Notes: generated by a model not told the origin, from the sequence alone. A stretch of 34,776 nt of DNA from Rhizocola hellebori (GCF_016862955.1 NZ_BONY01000092.1:1-34776); one strand, 5' to 3'. Positions 14,301-23,140 are shown, counted from the stretch's first letter. Made by a program: numbers and translations.

Positions 14301-17054
14301 CTATGGCGCGTTGATGGTGTAGGTCGCGCCGGCCACGCCAGTGAAGGTGATGATGCCCCCGCTGTCGGTGTGGCTTACCGTGCCGCCGCCGATGCGGGTG
14401 ACGGTGATGGCCTGTCCGGGCCACGGGCTCTGCAGCCGGACGGTCCCGCCGACCTGGGTAGCGATGTCGACATAGGTGACTCGACCGCCCTGCAGGCGGC
14501 TGGACACCAGCAGCGCGCCCTTTTCGCGCAGATTGACGAAACTGGCATCCCGGCTCGTTGGCCAGACCGGGAACAGGCGCACGACACCACCACTGCTCTG
14601 CAGCAGCATGTTGTTGATCGCCTCGATCGCGCCCGCCTTCTCCAAGCCATGGAACGGGTCGTAGACACGCAGGTTGGCGACGGACTTCTGGTTGATCTGG
14701 TTCTTGAGCTGATCGATGAGCGATTGAGCCGGGTACCCGACCCGAGCCGCCTGAGTGAAGATCTTCGGGAAGCTGTTGTCCTGTCCCCACGAGTTCATGG
14801 CGTTGACCGTGTTGATGCCGATCTGGCGGTCGGCCGCGGGGGAGTTGATGCCCAGGACCTCGCCGGGGTGGACGAACTCCAGGTTGATGGTGTTGTCCCC
14901 GGGATGGATCGGCCGGGTGTCGGAGCCGGAGATGGTGCCCGGGTCGGCCAGCGCGTAGACCGTCTGTCCGTTATGGACAGTGGTCGGGATGGGCGCCAGC
15001 CGGTTGAGGATGTTCTGCCAGGTCGAGCGCAGCGAGGAGTCGACGTTGAGCGTGACGCTGGCGTTGACGAGGGTGGTCAGCAGGTAGCGCAACATGCCCA
15101 GATCGGGGCTGGAGTTACGCGCCCACAGCCCCTCGTGCGGGCCGCCCCAGAGGTTGTAGCGCTGCGCGCCGGAGTCGAACTCCAGGTAGTTCTGGAAGAA
15201 CGCGGCGACCTCTTTGAGGAACGGATAGATAGTGCTTGCCAGATAAGCGTTGTCGCGGGTGTAGTCGTAGTAGGCGATGAACTGGGTCGCCGCGAACAGC
15301 GAGTTGACCACCTGCTGGTGGTAGTTGTTGTCGGCGGTCGAGCCGAAAGGAGCGATGCCGACCGGGAAAAGCAGCCCGCTGGGCATGCCGCCGCTGGGGA
15401 ACCGGGCGCTCATGTAGTCCGGTTTGACCCGGGTCAGGTCCTGCTGGGCGCGCCTTCGCGCCTCGGGGACGTAGGCCAGGATGAGGTCCTGGTAGGGCCG
15501 GCCGAGGTCGGCGCGGTTGCTGGAGTAGACGCCGTAGAAGTTGGCCATGAAGTTGTAGTTCAGGTGCATGTCCCCGCTGAACGAGGGCGAGTCGGTGGTG
15601 GCCCATACCCCGTACAGGCCGGGGGCCATCTTGCCTTCCCTGATCGCGGAGCCGAGGAAGTACTGGTGCGCGTAGTAGAAGCGTTCCAGCACATCGTCGT
15701 TGAGGTCCACATAGGACTTGAGCCAGTACTGCTTCCACCACTCGGTGTGCGCGGTGTAGAGCGTGTCGAGGGTGGCTGCGGTCTGCGCCCCGGCAAGGCT
15801 TTGCGCCGCCGAGGCAGTGCCGGTCGGGTTCTGCCCGCCGCCGGCCACGGCGGTGACCAGGCGGATGGTCTGGCCCGCGGCCAGATCGAAGGTGTGGGTG
15901 GCGGTGGCGCCCGCCGCGGAAAGCGTGGAACCGGTGCCGATGACCCGGGTGGCCAGCGAGGCTTCGGAGACCCAGCGGGTTCCGGTCGGCGTGCGCCGGG
16001 TGGCCCAGGTGGTGGAGCCGGAAACCCCGGCGGTGTTGGTGAACCCGGTGCGCGGCTGCGCCGATCCCGCCCAGGTGTCGGCCTTGAGCCGTACCGTGGC
16101 CGAGCCCGTGGACTGGATCTGGGTGACCACGAGGTTGTCGTTGGCCGCAGTCCACGTGCGCATCACCACCGGCGTCCCGCCGATCGTCATGGTGGTGTCG
16201 ACGTCGCCCTTCAGGATGTTCTGCTCCTCGCGGAACGGGCCGGTCGGCGCGGGGCCGCCCGAGCCGTAGAGCTCCAGCTGCCCGATGCGGGCGCGCGGAT
16301 TGTTGAGGGAATCGGCGGTGGTGCCCTGGGTCGGCTCGGTGATGTTGAGCCGCACGTAGCGGGCGGTCTGGCTGGCGATGGTGCGGTCGGTGGTGGCGGC
16401 CGTGTTGTTGGTGACCGTGTCGGCCGTCGTCCAGCTGGTGCCGTTGGTGCTGACCTGAAGCGTGAAGTTCTTGGTGTTGTTGGCCGTTTCGGCGGGACGT
16501 GCGGCCGAGTCGTGGCGCACCAGATAGCGGGTGAAGGTGCGTGCCGTGCCCAGGTCGAGGGTCAGCGTTTGCGGTTTGCCGATCTGGGAGACCCAGCCCT
16601 CGTAGCCGCTGCCCCATTGGCCGCTGACCGCACGGTTGGGCGGGAAGCTCGGGTGCGAGCTGGACGCGGTGGCGGCTGCGCCAAGGGCGAGGTTGGACGA
16701 GCCCCCGCCGCCGCCGACCGCGGCGATGGTGATGCCGCCGAGGGAGACCAGCGAGGGGTTGGGGTTTCCGGCCCAGAAGTTCCCCTTGGACAGGTAGAAC
16801 GTTTTGAAGCCGGTGCCGCCCGCGGAGGTGACGCCGATGTCACCGTTTCCGAGCAGTGCGGTGTTGGGCATGGTGGTGTTGACGGCTCCGGAGTAGTCCT
16901 GGGTGGTCCACACCCCTTTGATGCCAGAGATGAGGTTTTGCACTTCGGTCCACTGCTGCGCCGGGCTGGGCGCGGCGGCTTGAGCCTGTGGTGCGGACAG
17001 CCCGGTCACGAGCAAGACCGAGATGACGGCGGCAGCGATCAGCCGTCTTTTCAT
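14301..17054 (-). CDS. Secreted GH95-like glycosidase with inserted F5/8C (discoidin) domain
   Basis: 917-residue exported enzyme with a Sec signal ending near AQAAA (residue 28). Residues 30-115 form the start of the GH95-type beta-sandwich (LLGNGDIGV, FYLSKGNFWAG). About 120-265 are an F5/8 type C carbohydrate-binding domain (SNLALGAAATASSSHPS to RIGQLELYG), placed inside that sandwich, which resumes at about 268. About 430-830 are the six-hairpin toroid: HLNYN near 491 fits the catalytic Asn pair of GH95 alpha-L-fucosidases, PHEG near 640 holds a candidate acid, and NNMLLQSSGGVVRLFP near 815 is the family's C-terminal signature. GH95 enzymes cut alpha-L-fucose or L-galactose ends. ATG 17054 was chosen since AAGGAG ends 5 bases before it. 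It diverges from the sugar importer and shares its operator region. Confidence 0.83.
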   Translation of the reverse strand: MKRRLIAAAVISVLLVTGLSAPQAQAAAPSPAQQWTEVQNLISGIKGVWTTQDYSGAVNTTMPNTALLGNGDIGVTSAGGTGFKTFYLSKGNFWAGNPNPSLVSLGGITIAAVGGGGGSSNLALGAAATASSSHPSFPPNRAVSGQWGSGYEGWVSQIGKPQTLTLDLGTARTFTRYLVRHDSAARPAETANNTKNFTLQVSTNGTSWTTADTVTNNTAATTDRTIASQTARYVRLNITEPTQGTTADSLNNPRARIGQLELYGSGGPAPTGPFREEQNILKGDVDTTMTIGGTPVVMRTWTAANDNLVVTQIQSTGSATVRLKADTWAGSAQPRTGFTNTAGVSGSTTWATRRTPTGTRWVSEASLATRVIGTGSTLSAAGATATHTFDLAAGQTIRLVTAVAGGGQNPTGTASAAQSLAGAQTAATLDTLYTAHTEWWKQYWLKSYVDLNDDVLERFYYAHQYFLGSAIREGKMAPGLYGVWATTDSPSFSGDMHLNYNFMANFYGVYSSNRADLGRPYQDLILAYVPEARRRAQQDLTRVKPDYMSARFPSGGMPSGLLFPVGIAPFGSTADNNYHQQVVNSLFAATQFIAYYDYTRDNAYLASTIYPFLKEVAAFFQNYLEFDSGAQRYNLWGGPHEGLWARNSSPDLGMLRYLLTTLVNASVTLNVDSSLRSTWQNILNRLAPIPTTVHNGQTVYALADPGTISGSDTRPIHPGDNTINLEFVHPGEVLGINSPAADRQIGINTVNAMNSWGQDNSFPKIFTQAARVGYPAQSLIDQLKNQINQKSVANLRVYDPFHGLEKAGAIEAINNMLLQSSGGVVRLFPVWPTSRDASFVNLREKGALLVSSRLQGGRVTYVDIATQVGGTVRLQSPWPGQAITVTRIGGGTVSHTDSGGIITFTGVAGATYTINAP

Positions 17055-17085
17055 GGGCACTCCTTGGGGACGGTAGGCCCGGGCG

Positions 17086-17099
17086 AGATATCGTTATCT
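17086..17099. promoter_or_regulatory. LacI-type operator next to the GH95-like promoter
   Basis: Imperfect palindrome AGATATCGTTATCT (6 of 7 base pairs symmetric) with the central CG usual for LacI-family sites. It lies about 8-20 bases past the predicted start of the minus-strand transcript, a blocking position. It resembles the second site at 17195-17212; the two share GATAnCGTTrTC. Confidence 0.65.
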
Positions 17100-17113
17100 G
17101 ATCGATCGCTGAA

Positions 17114-17143
17114 AAGGTAAACCGCGCTGCTTCCCCGCGTCAA
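17114..17143 (-). promoter_or_regulatory. Promoter of the GH95-like gene
   Basis: On the minus strand TTGACG (17143-17138), 18-base spacer, TACCTT (17119-17114). The predicted start is near 17107, just before the operator at 17086-17099. It is back to back with the plus-strand promoter 7 bases away. Confidence 0.6.
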
Positions 17144-17150
17144 GACGCCG

Positions 17151-17179
17151 TTGACATCGGAAGACCGTCGCCCTAAGCT
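17151..17179 (+). promoter_or_regulatory. Promoter of the sugar importer operon
   Basis: TTGACA, 17-base spacer, TAAGCT: a near-consensus sigma70-type promoter. The start is expected near 17186, about 10 bases before the second LacI-type operator. It reads into the binding-protein gene at 17256. Confidence 0.72.
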
Positions 17180-17194
17180 TCGGTCGATCAAGTC

Positions 17195-17212
17195 CGAGAT
17201 AACGTTGTCGCG
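17195..17212. promoter_or_regulatory. LacI-type operator next to the importer promoter
   Basis: CGAGATAACGTTGTCGCG is symmetric at 7 of 9 base pairs around a central CG, and its core GATAACGTTGTC matches the operator on the other side. It lies just past the predicted start of the importer transcript, so bound repressor would block it. The centres of the two operators are about 111 bp apart. Confidence 0.68.
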
Positions 17213-17255
17213 ATGCGCCTAAACCCCGATACTTCCCCCGTCCCAGGAGGACAGC

Positions 17256-18533
17256 GTGAAGCTCCTTCGCCGCAAAATCACAGCCGCTGTTGCCGTAGCG
17301 GCTGCACTGACTCTCACCGCTTGCTCCACCAGTGAACCCACGCCCGCGGGCTCCACCGAGCTCAGCTTTCTTACCTTCGAAACCCCGGCCCTGACTGCGA
17401 AGTTCTGGGACGACTCGATCACCGACGCGCTCAAGACGGTACCCAACGTCAAAATCAAAAAGATCACGGCGCCCACCACGGACCGCAATGCTTACGCCAA
17501 ACAGCTTCAAGCCACCGGGCAGCTGCCGGACATCCTGGCCTCCATCAATCCCAAGGATTTCATCGACGCCAACCTGCTGACCGCTTTCGAGCAGGATTGG
17601 CTCAAGGCCAACTTCCTGTTGCCGGAAGCCAACAACATCAAGGGAAAGACCTACATCCCGCCGACCAACTCGCAGATCCTGCCGATGGTGTTCTACAACA
17701 AGGACATCTTCGCCAAGAACAACCTGACCGTCCCGAAGAACTGGGCCGAGTTCATGTCGGTGGTGACGAAGCTGAAGGCGGCCGGGGTCACCCCGATCGA
17801 GCTGGCCGGGGCCGAGCCGTGGTCGGCGAGCATGCCGCTGGTGGGTCTGGTCAGTGCCAACGTGCTGGGCAAGAACAAGAACTGGATCCAGGACCGCTAC
17901 GCCGGCAAGACCAAGTTCACCGATGCGGACATGGCCGCGGCCGTGCAGAAGCAGCGTGACCTGATCGCCGCCGGTGCGTTCGCCAGCGGCGCGCTGGGGG
18001 TCAACTACGCCGACGCCAACAAGCAGTTCCTCGAAGGCAAATCCGCCATGTACCCGATGGGCAGCTGGTTCATCGGCCAGATCAAACCCGATCAGGCCAA
18101 GAGCTTCGGCACGTTCATGCTGCCCACCGATGACGGGTCGCTCGTCGTGCCGTTCAACGTCGGCGGCACCACCGCGGTCAGCTCCAAGGCGCCCGATGTG
18201 GCCAAGGCGGTCGCCTTCGCCAAGTCCTGGTCGCTGTCGCCGAACAACCTCAAGGTGCTTATCGAGACCGACGGTGCGTTCCCGATGCTCAAAAACGTTA
18301 AACTGCAAGACTTCGGAGCGACCGTGACACCGGTCTTCACCGACGCCTATGCGCTGGTGGGACAGGAGAACACCAAGGTCAGCTCGATCGGATGGGTCAA
18401 CAACGACGACGCGCTGCCGCCGGGTGTCTCCGACCTGTTCTACGCCCTGTCGCAGCAACTGTTCACCAACGGCGACGTGGCCGCGCAACTGTCCGCATTG
18501 GACAAGGCCTGGGACAAGGCCGCAGGAAAGTAG
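17256..18533 (+). CDS. Sugar ABC transporter substrate-binding lipoprotein
   Basis: 425-residue family 1 solute-binding protein. The signal peptide KLLRRKITAAVAVAAALTL ends in lipobox LTAC (Cys near 23), so the mature protein is lipid-anchored outside the membrane. Later segments YNKDIFAKNNLTVPKNWAEF and FLEGKSAMYPMGSWFIGQI are typical of oligosaccharide-binding proteins of the MalE type. It delivers a sugar to the two permeases that follow. GTG 17256 was chosen for the AGGAGG six bases upstream. Control is likely by the LacI-type operator at 17195-17212. The ligand is probably an oligosaccharide linked to GH95 action, by context only. Confidence 0.93.
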   Translation: MKLLRRKITAAVAVAAALTLTACSTSEPTPAGSTELSFLTFETPALTAKFWDDSITDALKTVPNVKIKKITAPTTDRNAYAKQLQATGQLPDILASINPKDFIDANLLTAFEQDWLKANFLLPEANNIKGKTYIPPTNSQILPMVFYNKDIFAKNNLTVPKNWAEFMSVVTKLKAAGVTPIELAGAEPWSASMPLVGLVSANVLGKNKNWIQDRYAGKTKFTDADMAAAVQKQRDLIAAGAFASGALGVNYADANKQFLEGKSAMYPMGSWFIGQIKPDQAKSFGTFMLPTDDGSLVVPFNVGGTTAVSSKAPDVAKAVAFAKSWSLSPNNLKVLIETDGAFPMLKNVKLQDFGATVTPVFTDAYALVGQENTKVSSIGWVNNDDALPPGVSDLFYALSQQLFTNGDVAAQLSALDKAWDKAAGK

Positions 18534-18602
18534 GACCACCACCGCCTGCGGGGCTCTATCGTCCCTGAGAGCCCCGCACCCCACCAACCGGAAGGATCGC
18601 AA

Positions 18603-19493
18603 GTGCCATCCGCTCGTCGCGCCGCCCGCCGCCCGCTGGGCCTGGCCGCCTTCGCCTGGGTCGCTATAGCGCTATACCTGGCCTTCCTGATCTATCCGGT
18701 GCTGCAGAGCCTGCTGATGAGCTTCACCGACCGCAACCCCTTGCGGGCCAACAGCAACTTCGTTGGCCTGGAGAATTATCGCGAGCTGGTGGTCGACGAG
18801 CGTCTGCGCACCACGCTGGTTTTCACCATCACCGTGGTCGTGGTGGTGACCCTGGTGGCCAACGCCTTCGGGCTGGGCTTCGCGTTGCTGCTCAACCGGC
18901 AGAGCCTCAACTACCGCATCATGCGCACCCTGGTGTTCATCCCCCAGGTGCTGTCCGGGGTCATCGTCGCCTTCATCTGGCGCAGCATCCTCACCGAAAA
19001 CGGTTTGCTCAACGCGGCTCTGCAACAGATGGGCCTGGTAACCGAGCCCATCACCTGGCTGGGCAGCACGCAGATGGCGACCATCTCGCTGTGCGCGGTG
19101 GTCTCCTGGATCACCATCGCTTTCGCCACCGTCGTCTACTCCGCGGCGCTGCGCTCGGTGCCGCCCAGCCTCTATGAGGCGGCCACGGTCGACGGTGCGG
19201 GTCCGCTGCGCCGCTTTCGGCACGTGACGTTTCCGATGATCGCACCGGGGACCACCATCACCGTGGTGCTCTGCCTCATCACGACTTTCAAGCTCTATGA
19301 CGTTATCGCCGTGCTGACCGGAGGCGGCCCGGCCAACAGCACGCAGTCCACGGCCTACTACCTGATCCAGGTCGCCTTCACCAACAACCTGTTCGGCTAC
19401 TCGTCGGCCATCGCCATGCTGCTGCTGGTGCTGACCGCCGGGATGGCCTACGTGATCACCCACCTGCTGCGCAAACGGGAAGGGCGGCTATGA
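18603..19493 (+). CDS. Sugar ABC transporter permease (MalF/UgpA type)
   Basis: 296-residue inner-membrane permease with six predicted helices and an N-terminal hydrophobic segment after a basic head (PSARRAARRPLG). The EAA loop, YEAATVDGAGPLRRF near residues 191-205, docks on the ATPase. GTG 18603 is preceded by GGAAGGA. It partners with the next permease, which it overlaps by ATGA. No ATPase gene is present in the locus, so energy probably comes from a shared MsiK-type ATPase encoded elsewhere, as known for many actinobacterial sugar importers. Confidence 0.93.
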   Translation: MPSARRAARRPLGLAAFAWVAIALYLAFLIYPVLQSLLMSFTDRNPLRANSNFVGLENYRELVVDERLRTTLVFTITVVVVVTLVANAFGLGFALLLNRQSLNYRIMRTLVFIPQVLSGVIVAFIWRSILTENGLLNAALQQMGLVTEPITWLGSTQMATISLCAVVSWITIAFATVVYSAALRSVPPSLYEAATVDGAGPLRRFRHVTFPMIAPGTTITVVLCLITTFKLYDVIAVLTGGGPANSTQSTAYYLIQVAFTNNLFGYSSAIAMLLLVLTAGMAYVITHLLRKREGRL

Positions 19494-20311
19494 GAACTCG
19501 CAGAATCCATGTCGGCGCGGCGTGGCTGATCACCGCCGCCTACATCCTGCCGATCTATGTGGCTCTGGTCAGCACGTTCAAATCACAGGACCAGATTCTG
19601 GCCAACCCCGCGGCGCCGCCCGCCCCGTTCACGTTTGACAACCTCGCCAACGCGCTGGCCCGTCCGGACCGGCTCGTGCAGGGCGGCCTGGTGAATTCGA
19701 TCCTGGTCACCACGCTGACCGTGGCGCTGCTGGTGCCGCTGGCCTCCGCGGCCAGCCTCTACATCTCCCAGCGCACGCCGCGGGTGAAGGGCGCGCTGCT
19801 CGCCTTCTTCGCGCTGGGCCTGATGGTGCCCCCGCAGGTGGTGCTGCTGCCGATCGTCAACCTGTTGCAGACCGTCGGGCTGGACCGAACCTATCCCGGC
19901 CTGATTCTGTCCAATGTGGGCGGTGGCTACCTTTCCTTCGCCATCTTCGTCTACGTCGGCTTCCTGCGCACGGTTCCGGCGGAGATAATCGAGGCGGCGC
20001 GGGTGGACGGCGCTTCCGACCTTCGGATCTGGTGGCAGGTCATCATGCCGGTGATCCGCCCGGCGACCGCGACCGTGAGCATCTTCCTCGGCCTGTGGGT
20101 GTGGAACGATTTCCTCAACCCGCTGTTCATCCTCGGCCCGTTGCAGGGCCAAACCATCACGACCGGCGTCTACCTGTCGGTCGGCACCTACTCCACCGAT
20201 TACGGGCAGCTGTTCGGCATCATGTTCCTCGCCGCCATCATCCCGGTCATCGGCTATCTGATCAGCCAGCGCGAGTTCATCCACGGATTGATGTCGGGAG
20301 CAGCCAAGTGA
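19490..20311 (+). CDS. Sugar ABC transporter permease (MalG/UgpE type)
   Basis: 273-residue second permease of the importer with six membrane helices. Its EAA loop is EAARVDGASDLRIWWQVIMP near residues 167-186, and the chain ends with FIHGLMSGAAK, normal for the MalG subfamily. The start overlaps the previous gene (ATGA) and the stop overlaps the following glycosidase gene (GTGA), so the three are translationally linked. Confidence 0.93.
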   Translation: MRTRRIHVGAAWLITAAYILPIYVALVSTFKSQDQILANPAAPPAPFTFDNLANALARPDRLVQGGLVNSILVTTLTVALLVPLASAASLYISQRTPRVKGALLAFFALGLMVPPQVVLLPIVNLLQTVGLDRTYPGLILSNVGGGYLSFAIFVYVGFLRTVPAEIIEAARVDGASDLRIWWQVIMPVIRPATATVSIFLGLWVWNDFLNPLFILGPLQGQTITTGVYLSVGTYSTDYGQLFGIMFLAAIIPVIGYLISQREFIHGLMSGAAK

Positions 20312-23103
20312 GCACACCTTCCGGGGTACCCCCACTGGACAGCCTCAGCGGGGGCTGGGTGGCGCGCGAGGAGCTGGCGCACCTGCCGTCGCTGCGCAAC
20401 CAATGGGGCCAGGCTCACGCCAACGCCGACCTGACCTCGCTTTCCTGGCTTGCCCTCCCGCCCTACAGCGGCGGGTACCACACCGGCGCGCTGCGTATCG
20501 ACGGAGTGGTACCCGCCGCGACCGCCTTCCGCTGGGCGCCGTGGGGCGTGCAGCGCCGGGCGCAGGCCGGCCCGTTGCACGTGGTGACCGACACCAGGAT
20601 GGGCTACGAGCAGACCAACGTGTTGTGGCGCACCGAAGTCACCAACACCTCCGGCCAGGCCGTGACGGTGACCGTGTCGCAGGAGCTGCTGGCGCCCGTC
20701 GCCGTTTCGGAGGTCGACTGGGGCTGGCTCTACGGCACGCCGTGGAACGACGGGCACTATCACGACTTCTTCGCCACCGAGAGGACCCGCGCCGAGGTGC
20801 TGGCGACCGAGCCCGGCCGGGCGCACCTCTTCCCGCCAGGGCGGCGCTGGATCCGGCTGGGGCGTCCCAGAAATCCGGGCATCCAGCGCGACGAGGACAG
20901 CTCGGCCATGCTGCTGGAGGCGGAGCTGCCCGACCACACCAGCCCCGACTCGGGCCGGGTGCGCCCGCCAGCGGTGCTGGCCACGATCCGGTTCGGCGAA
21001 AGGGAATTCGAGCTCGATCATCCCGAGCGGGAGCATCGCCTGGATCCGATCGCGCTCGCCGTCGGGGAGACGCTCTCTTTCGACTTCAGTCCCGCGGCTC
21101 CGGACCAGAGCGGGGTGCTGCTGACCCACGGCAACCACCCGGACTCCATCCAATTTGGACTAACTGCAGGCCGCCCATGGCTTCGCCTCGCGGGGGAACG
21201 GCTGGAGTCACCCGTCGTGCTCGCCCCCGGCCGCTGGCACCGGCTGGCGGTGACCCTGGGGCCTGAAGGCGCTACCTTCACCGTCAACGCCACCCCGGCC
21301 GGCGTCACCCAGCCGTGGTGGGCCGGTCAACGCTGGCACGCCCGCGTTGACGGCGATCGGCTGGCCATCGCCGACTCGTCCTCTCCCGCGCGCTCAGTCT
21401 ACTCCTTCGCCATCGCGCCGCAATCGCTTACCGCACAAGGCTCCCGCGGCCTCGCCTCGTGGACGCTAGCCTTGCAGCCCGGCCAGAGCACCCACCTTGG
21501 TATAACCCTGCACCTCTCCGGCGCAATGGCGGGCCACGCTCCCGCGAGCCATGCGGCTGCGGGTCTGGCGGTTGCGGGTGGCGCGGCTGTGGGCCATGCG
21601 ACTGCGGGCCTTGCAGCTGCGAGTGGCGCGGCTGTAGGCCTTGCGGGTGCGGCGCCCGCGGGTGGTGCGGCTGCGGGGGATGTGGATGCTGATGTCTTGG
21701 GCGGCAGGGATTTTGATGCTGATTTTGCGGAGGTCGCTGATCGGTGGCGGCTTACCTGGGCGGCCGCTTTTACGCCGGGCAACAAGGAGTTCAGCGGGCA
21801 TTTGCCCACGCTGGTGACGGCCGATGCCGGTCTTAGCCGCACCTACTATCTCGGTGCGCTGCTGGCCATCTACATGCGCAACACCGGAGTGAGCCCGATC
21901 GGGCCGGTTTTCCTCACCGGGGGGCCGCGGCTGGGACCGACTACAACGTTCTACTGGGACCAGTCGGAGTGGGCTCGCACAGCCGCGCTGCTGGAACCCG
22001 CCGGGATGCGCGCGTGGATTGTCGCCGCGCTCGCTCAGCCCTACGACCGGTCGCACTCTTTCGACACCCGCAACCTGCTGCCGACCGGAAACCACTACGC
22101 CGCCAACGACCACGCCCTGTTCCGCACGGTTCAGGCCTACCTGGGCATCACCGCCGACCTTCGCCTGCTGCAGGAAACCTGTGCCGGGGTAACGGTTCTG
22201 GACCATCTGCGGGCCATGGCCTACCGGCATCGCGAGCATCGGGCGGCCTTCGGCGAGGGCGTCCTCGCCGACTTCGGCGCCGATGCGTGGGAGCTGCTTG
22301 AGTGCGTGCCCAACTACCGCCACGGTGTCGTCTCGTTCAACGCGGGTTATGTGGGCATGCTGCGGTCGCTGGCCCGGCTGCTGCGCCTGCTCGGTGAGCC
22401 GGCCGAGGCGGCCCAGGCCGAAGCTGAGGCCGCGCAGCTGGCCGGGGCGGTGCTGCGCCAGTACGCCGGGGGCGGGAGATGGCGCATCGCGGCGCCGCAG
22501 GGTGGCGAGACCATCGGGCACTGTCTCGACTTCGCCCTCGTCGCGGCCGACATGACGGCGGACCTGAGCGACGTGCAGCGCGAAGAGATGGTGGACTTCG
22601 TCTGCGGCCACCTGCTCGACGGCGACTGGATGCGGGCGCTGTCGCCCGACGACCCGGTCGCGCCCTACTCCGACCGCCCCGATCATGGTGCGGCCGGGGC
22701 TTTTGGGGCCTGGCCGGGTGCGACCGCCTACGGGCTGGCCCGGCTCGGCCGGCCCGATCTGGCCCAGCAGATGCTCAGCCGCGCCCACGCCGCCACCTCG
22801 GGCGGGCTTTGGGGGCAAGCGATGGAGGCCGTCGGCGGCGGGCGCTACCGGGTCGCCGAACGAGGTGTGGCCAATCGCGACACCAATGCCGCGATCGCCG
22901 TGACCGAAGCGGTGATCGCCGGTCTGTTCGGCATCCACGCCGGATACGCGGACCTCACGGCTCCGGCCGGATCACCGGTGTCCGGCGCGGGAGAGCTGAG
23001 GAATATCAACGCTCATGGCTTTTCCGGGTACCAGAGAAAGGCACATAAACATGTAAGTCCCCATGGACGCCACTGCGCGGCAGTGGCCGCCCTCAGCTCA
23101 TGA
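20308..23103 (+). CDS. Large cytoplasmic six-hairpin-type glycosidase, family not recognised
   Basis: 931-residue protein with no signal peptide, translationally coupled to the importer (GTGA). Residues 1-260 look like beta-sandwich; about 298-333 resemble a LamG/concanavalin strand set (LAPGRWHRLAVTLGPEGATF). About 416-461 are an Ala/Gly-rich repeat linker. About 475-900 are helix-rich, like an (alpha/alpha)6 toroid, with acidic motifs FYWDQSEW (near 547-554), LPTGNHYAANDHALF (near 590-604) and DFGADAWELLECVPNY (near 655-670) as candidate catalytic sites. By context it would cut the imported oligosaccharide inside the cell. I cannot place it in a GH family; distant similarity to GH63/GH37/MGH1-like folds is only a guess. 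The GTG at 20308 was chosen because upstream sequence in this frame lies within the permease gene. Confidence 0.78.
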   Translation: MSTPSGVPPLDSLSGGWVAREELAHLPSLRNQWGQAHANADLTSLSWLALPPYSGGYHTGALRIDGVVPAATAFRWAPWGVQRRAQAGPLHVVTDTRMGYEQTNVLWRTEVTNTSGQAVTVTVSQELLAPVAVSEVDWGWLYGTPWNDGHYHDFFATERTRAEVLATEPGRAHLFPPGRRWIRLGRPRNPGIQRDEDSSAMLLEAELPDHTSPDSGRVRPPAVLATIRFGEREFELDHPEREHRLDPIALAVGETLSFDFSPAAPDQSGVLLTHGNHPDSIQFGLTAGRPWLRLAGERLESPVVLAPGRWHRLAVTLGPEGATFTVNATPAGVTQPWWAGQRWHARVDGDRLAIADSSSPARSVYSFAIAPQSLTAQGSRGLASWTLALQPGQSTHLGITLHLSGAMAGHAPASHAAAGLAVAGGAAVGHATAGLAAASGAAVGLAGAAPAGGAAAGDVDADVLGGRDFDADFAEVADRWRLTWAAAFTPGNKEFSGHLPTLVTADAGLSRTYYLGALLAIYMRNTGVSPIGPVFLTGGPRLGPTTTFYWDQSEWARTAALLEPAGMRAWIVAALAQPYDRSHSFDTRNLLPTGNHYAANDHALFRTVQAYLGITADLRLLQETCAGVTVLDHLRAMAYRHREHRAAFGEGVLADFGADAWELLECVPNYRHGVVSFNAGYVGMLRSLARLLRLLGEPAEAAQAEAEAAQLAGAVLRQYAGGGRWRIAAPQGGETIGHCLDFALVAADMTADLSDVQREEMVDFVCGHLLDGDWMRALSPDDPVAPYSDRPDHGAAGAFGAWPGATAYGLARLGRPDLAQQMLSRAHAATSGGLWGQAMEAVGGGRYRVAERGVANRDTNAAIAVTEAVIAGLFGIHAGYADLTAPAGSPVSGAGELRNINAHGFSGYQRKAHKHVSPHGRHCAAVAALSS
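21553..21690 (+). repeat. 45-bp in-frame tandem repeat (Ala/Gly linker)
   Basis: Two full 45-bp copies (21553-21597, 21598-21642) and a decayed third encode 15-residue units of the type AxAGLAxAxGAAVGx inside the large glycosidase. The surrounding codons shift to GCT/GCG/GAT/TTT use unlike the rest of the gene, suggesting a weakly constrained linker that grew by slippage. Confidence 0.8.
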
Positions 23104-23140
23104 CCCGCACTGCATCTAGACTCCACGGGGGAGGCCAGCA

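Noticed and set aside
14067-17120. A 1,017-codon open frame on the plus strand antisense to the GH95-like gene.
   Set aside because: Composition (Gly/Val/Arg/Asp-rich without domains) is what antisense frames look like in GC-rich genes; the minus-strand frame has a signal peptide and clear GH95 motifs.
17094-18602. A 502-codon minus-strand open frame opposite the sugar-binding protein.
   Set aside because: Low-complexity Gly/Val/Arg/Asp translation, no ribosome binding site, and the plus-strand lipoprotein is well supported.
20032-20307. An upstream in-frame extension of the large glycosidase by 92 codons.
   Set aside because: That stretch codes for the MalG-type permease in another frame; the extension is Arg/Pro/His-rich and the GTG overlapping the permease stop is the natural coupled start.
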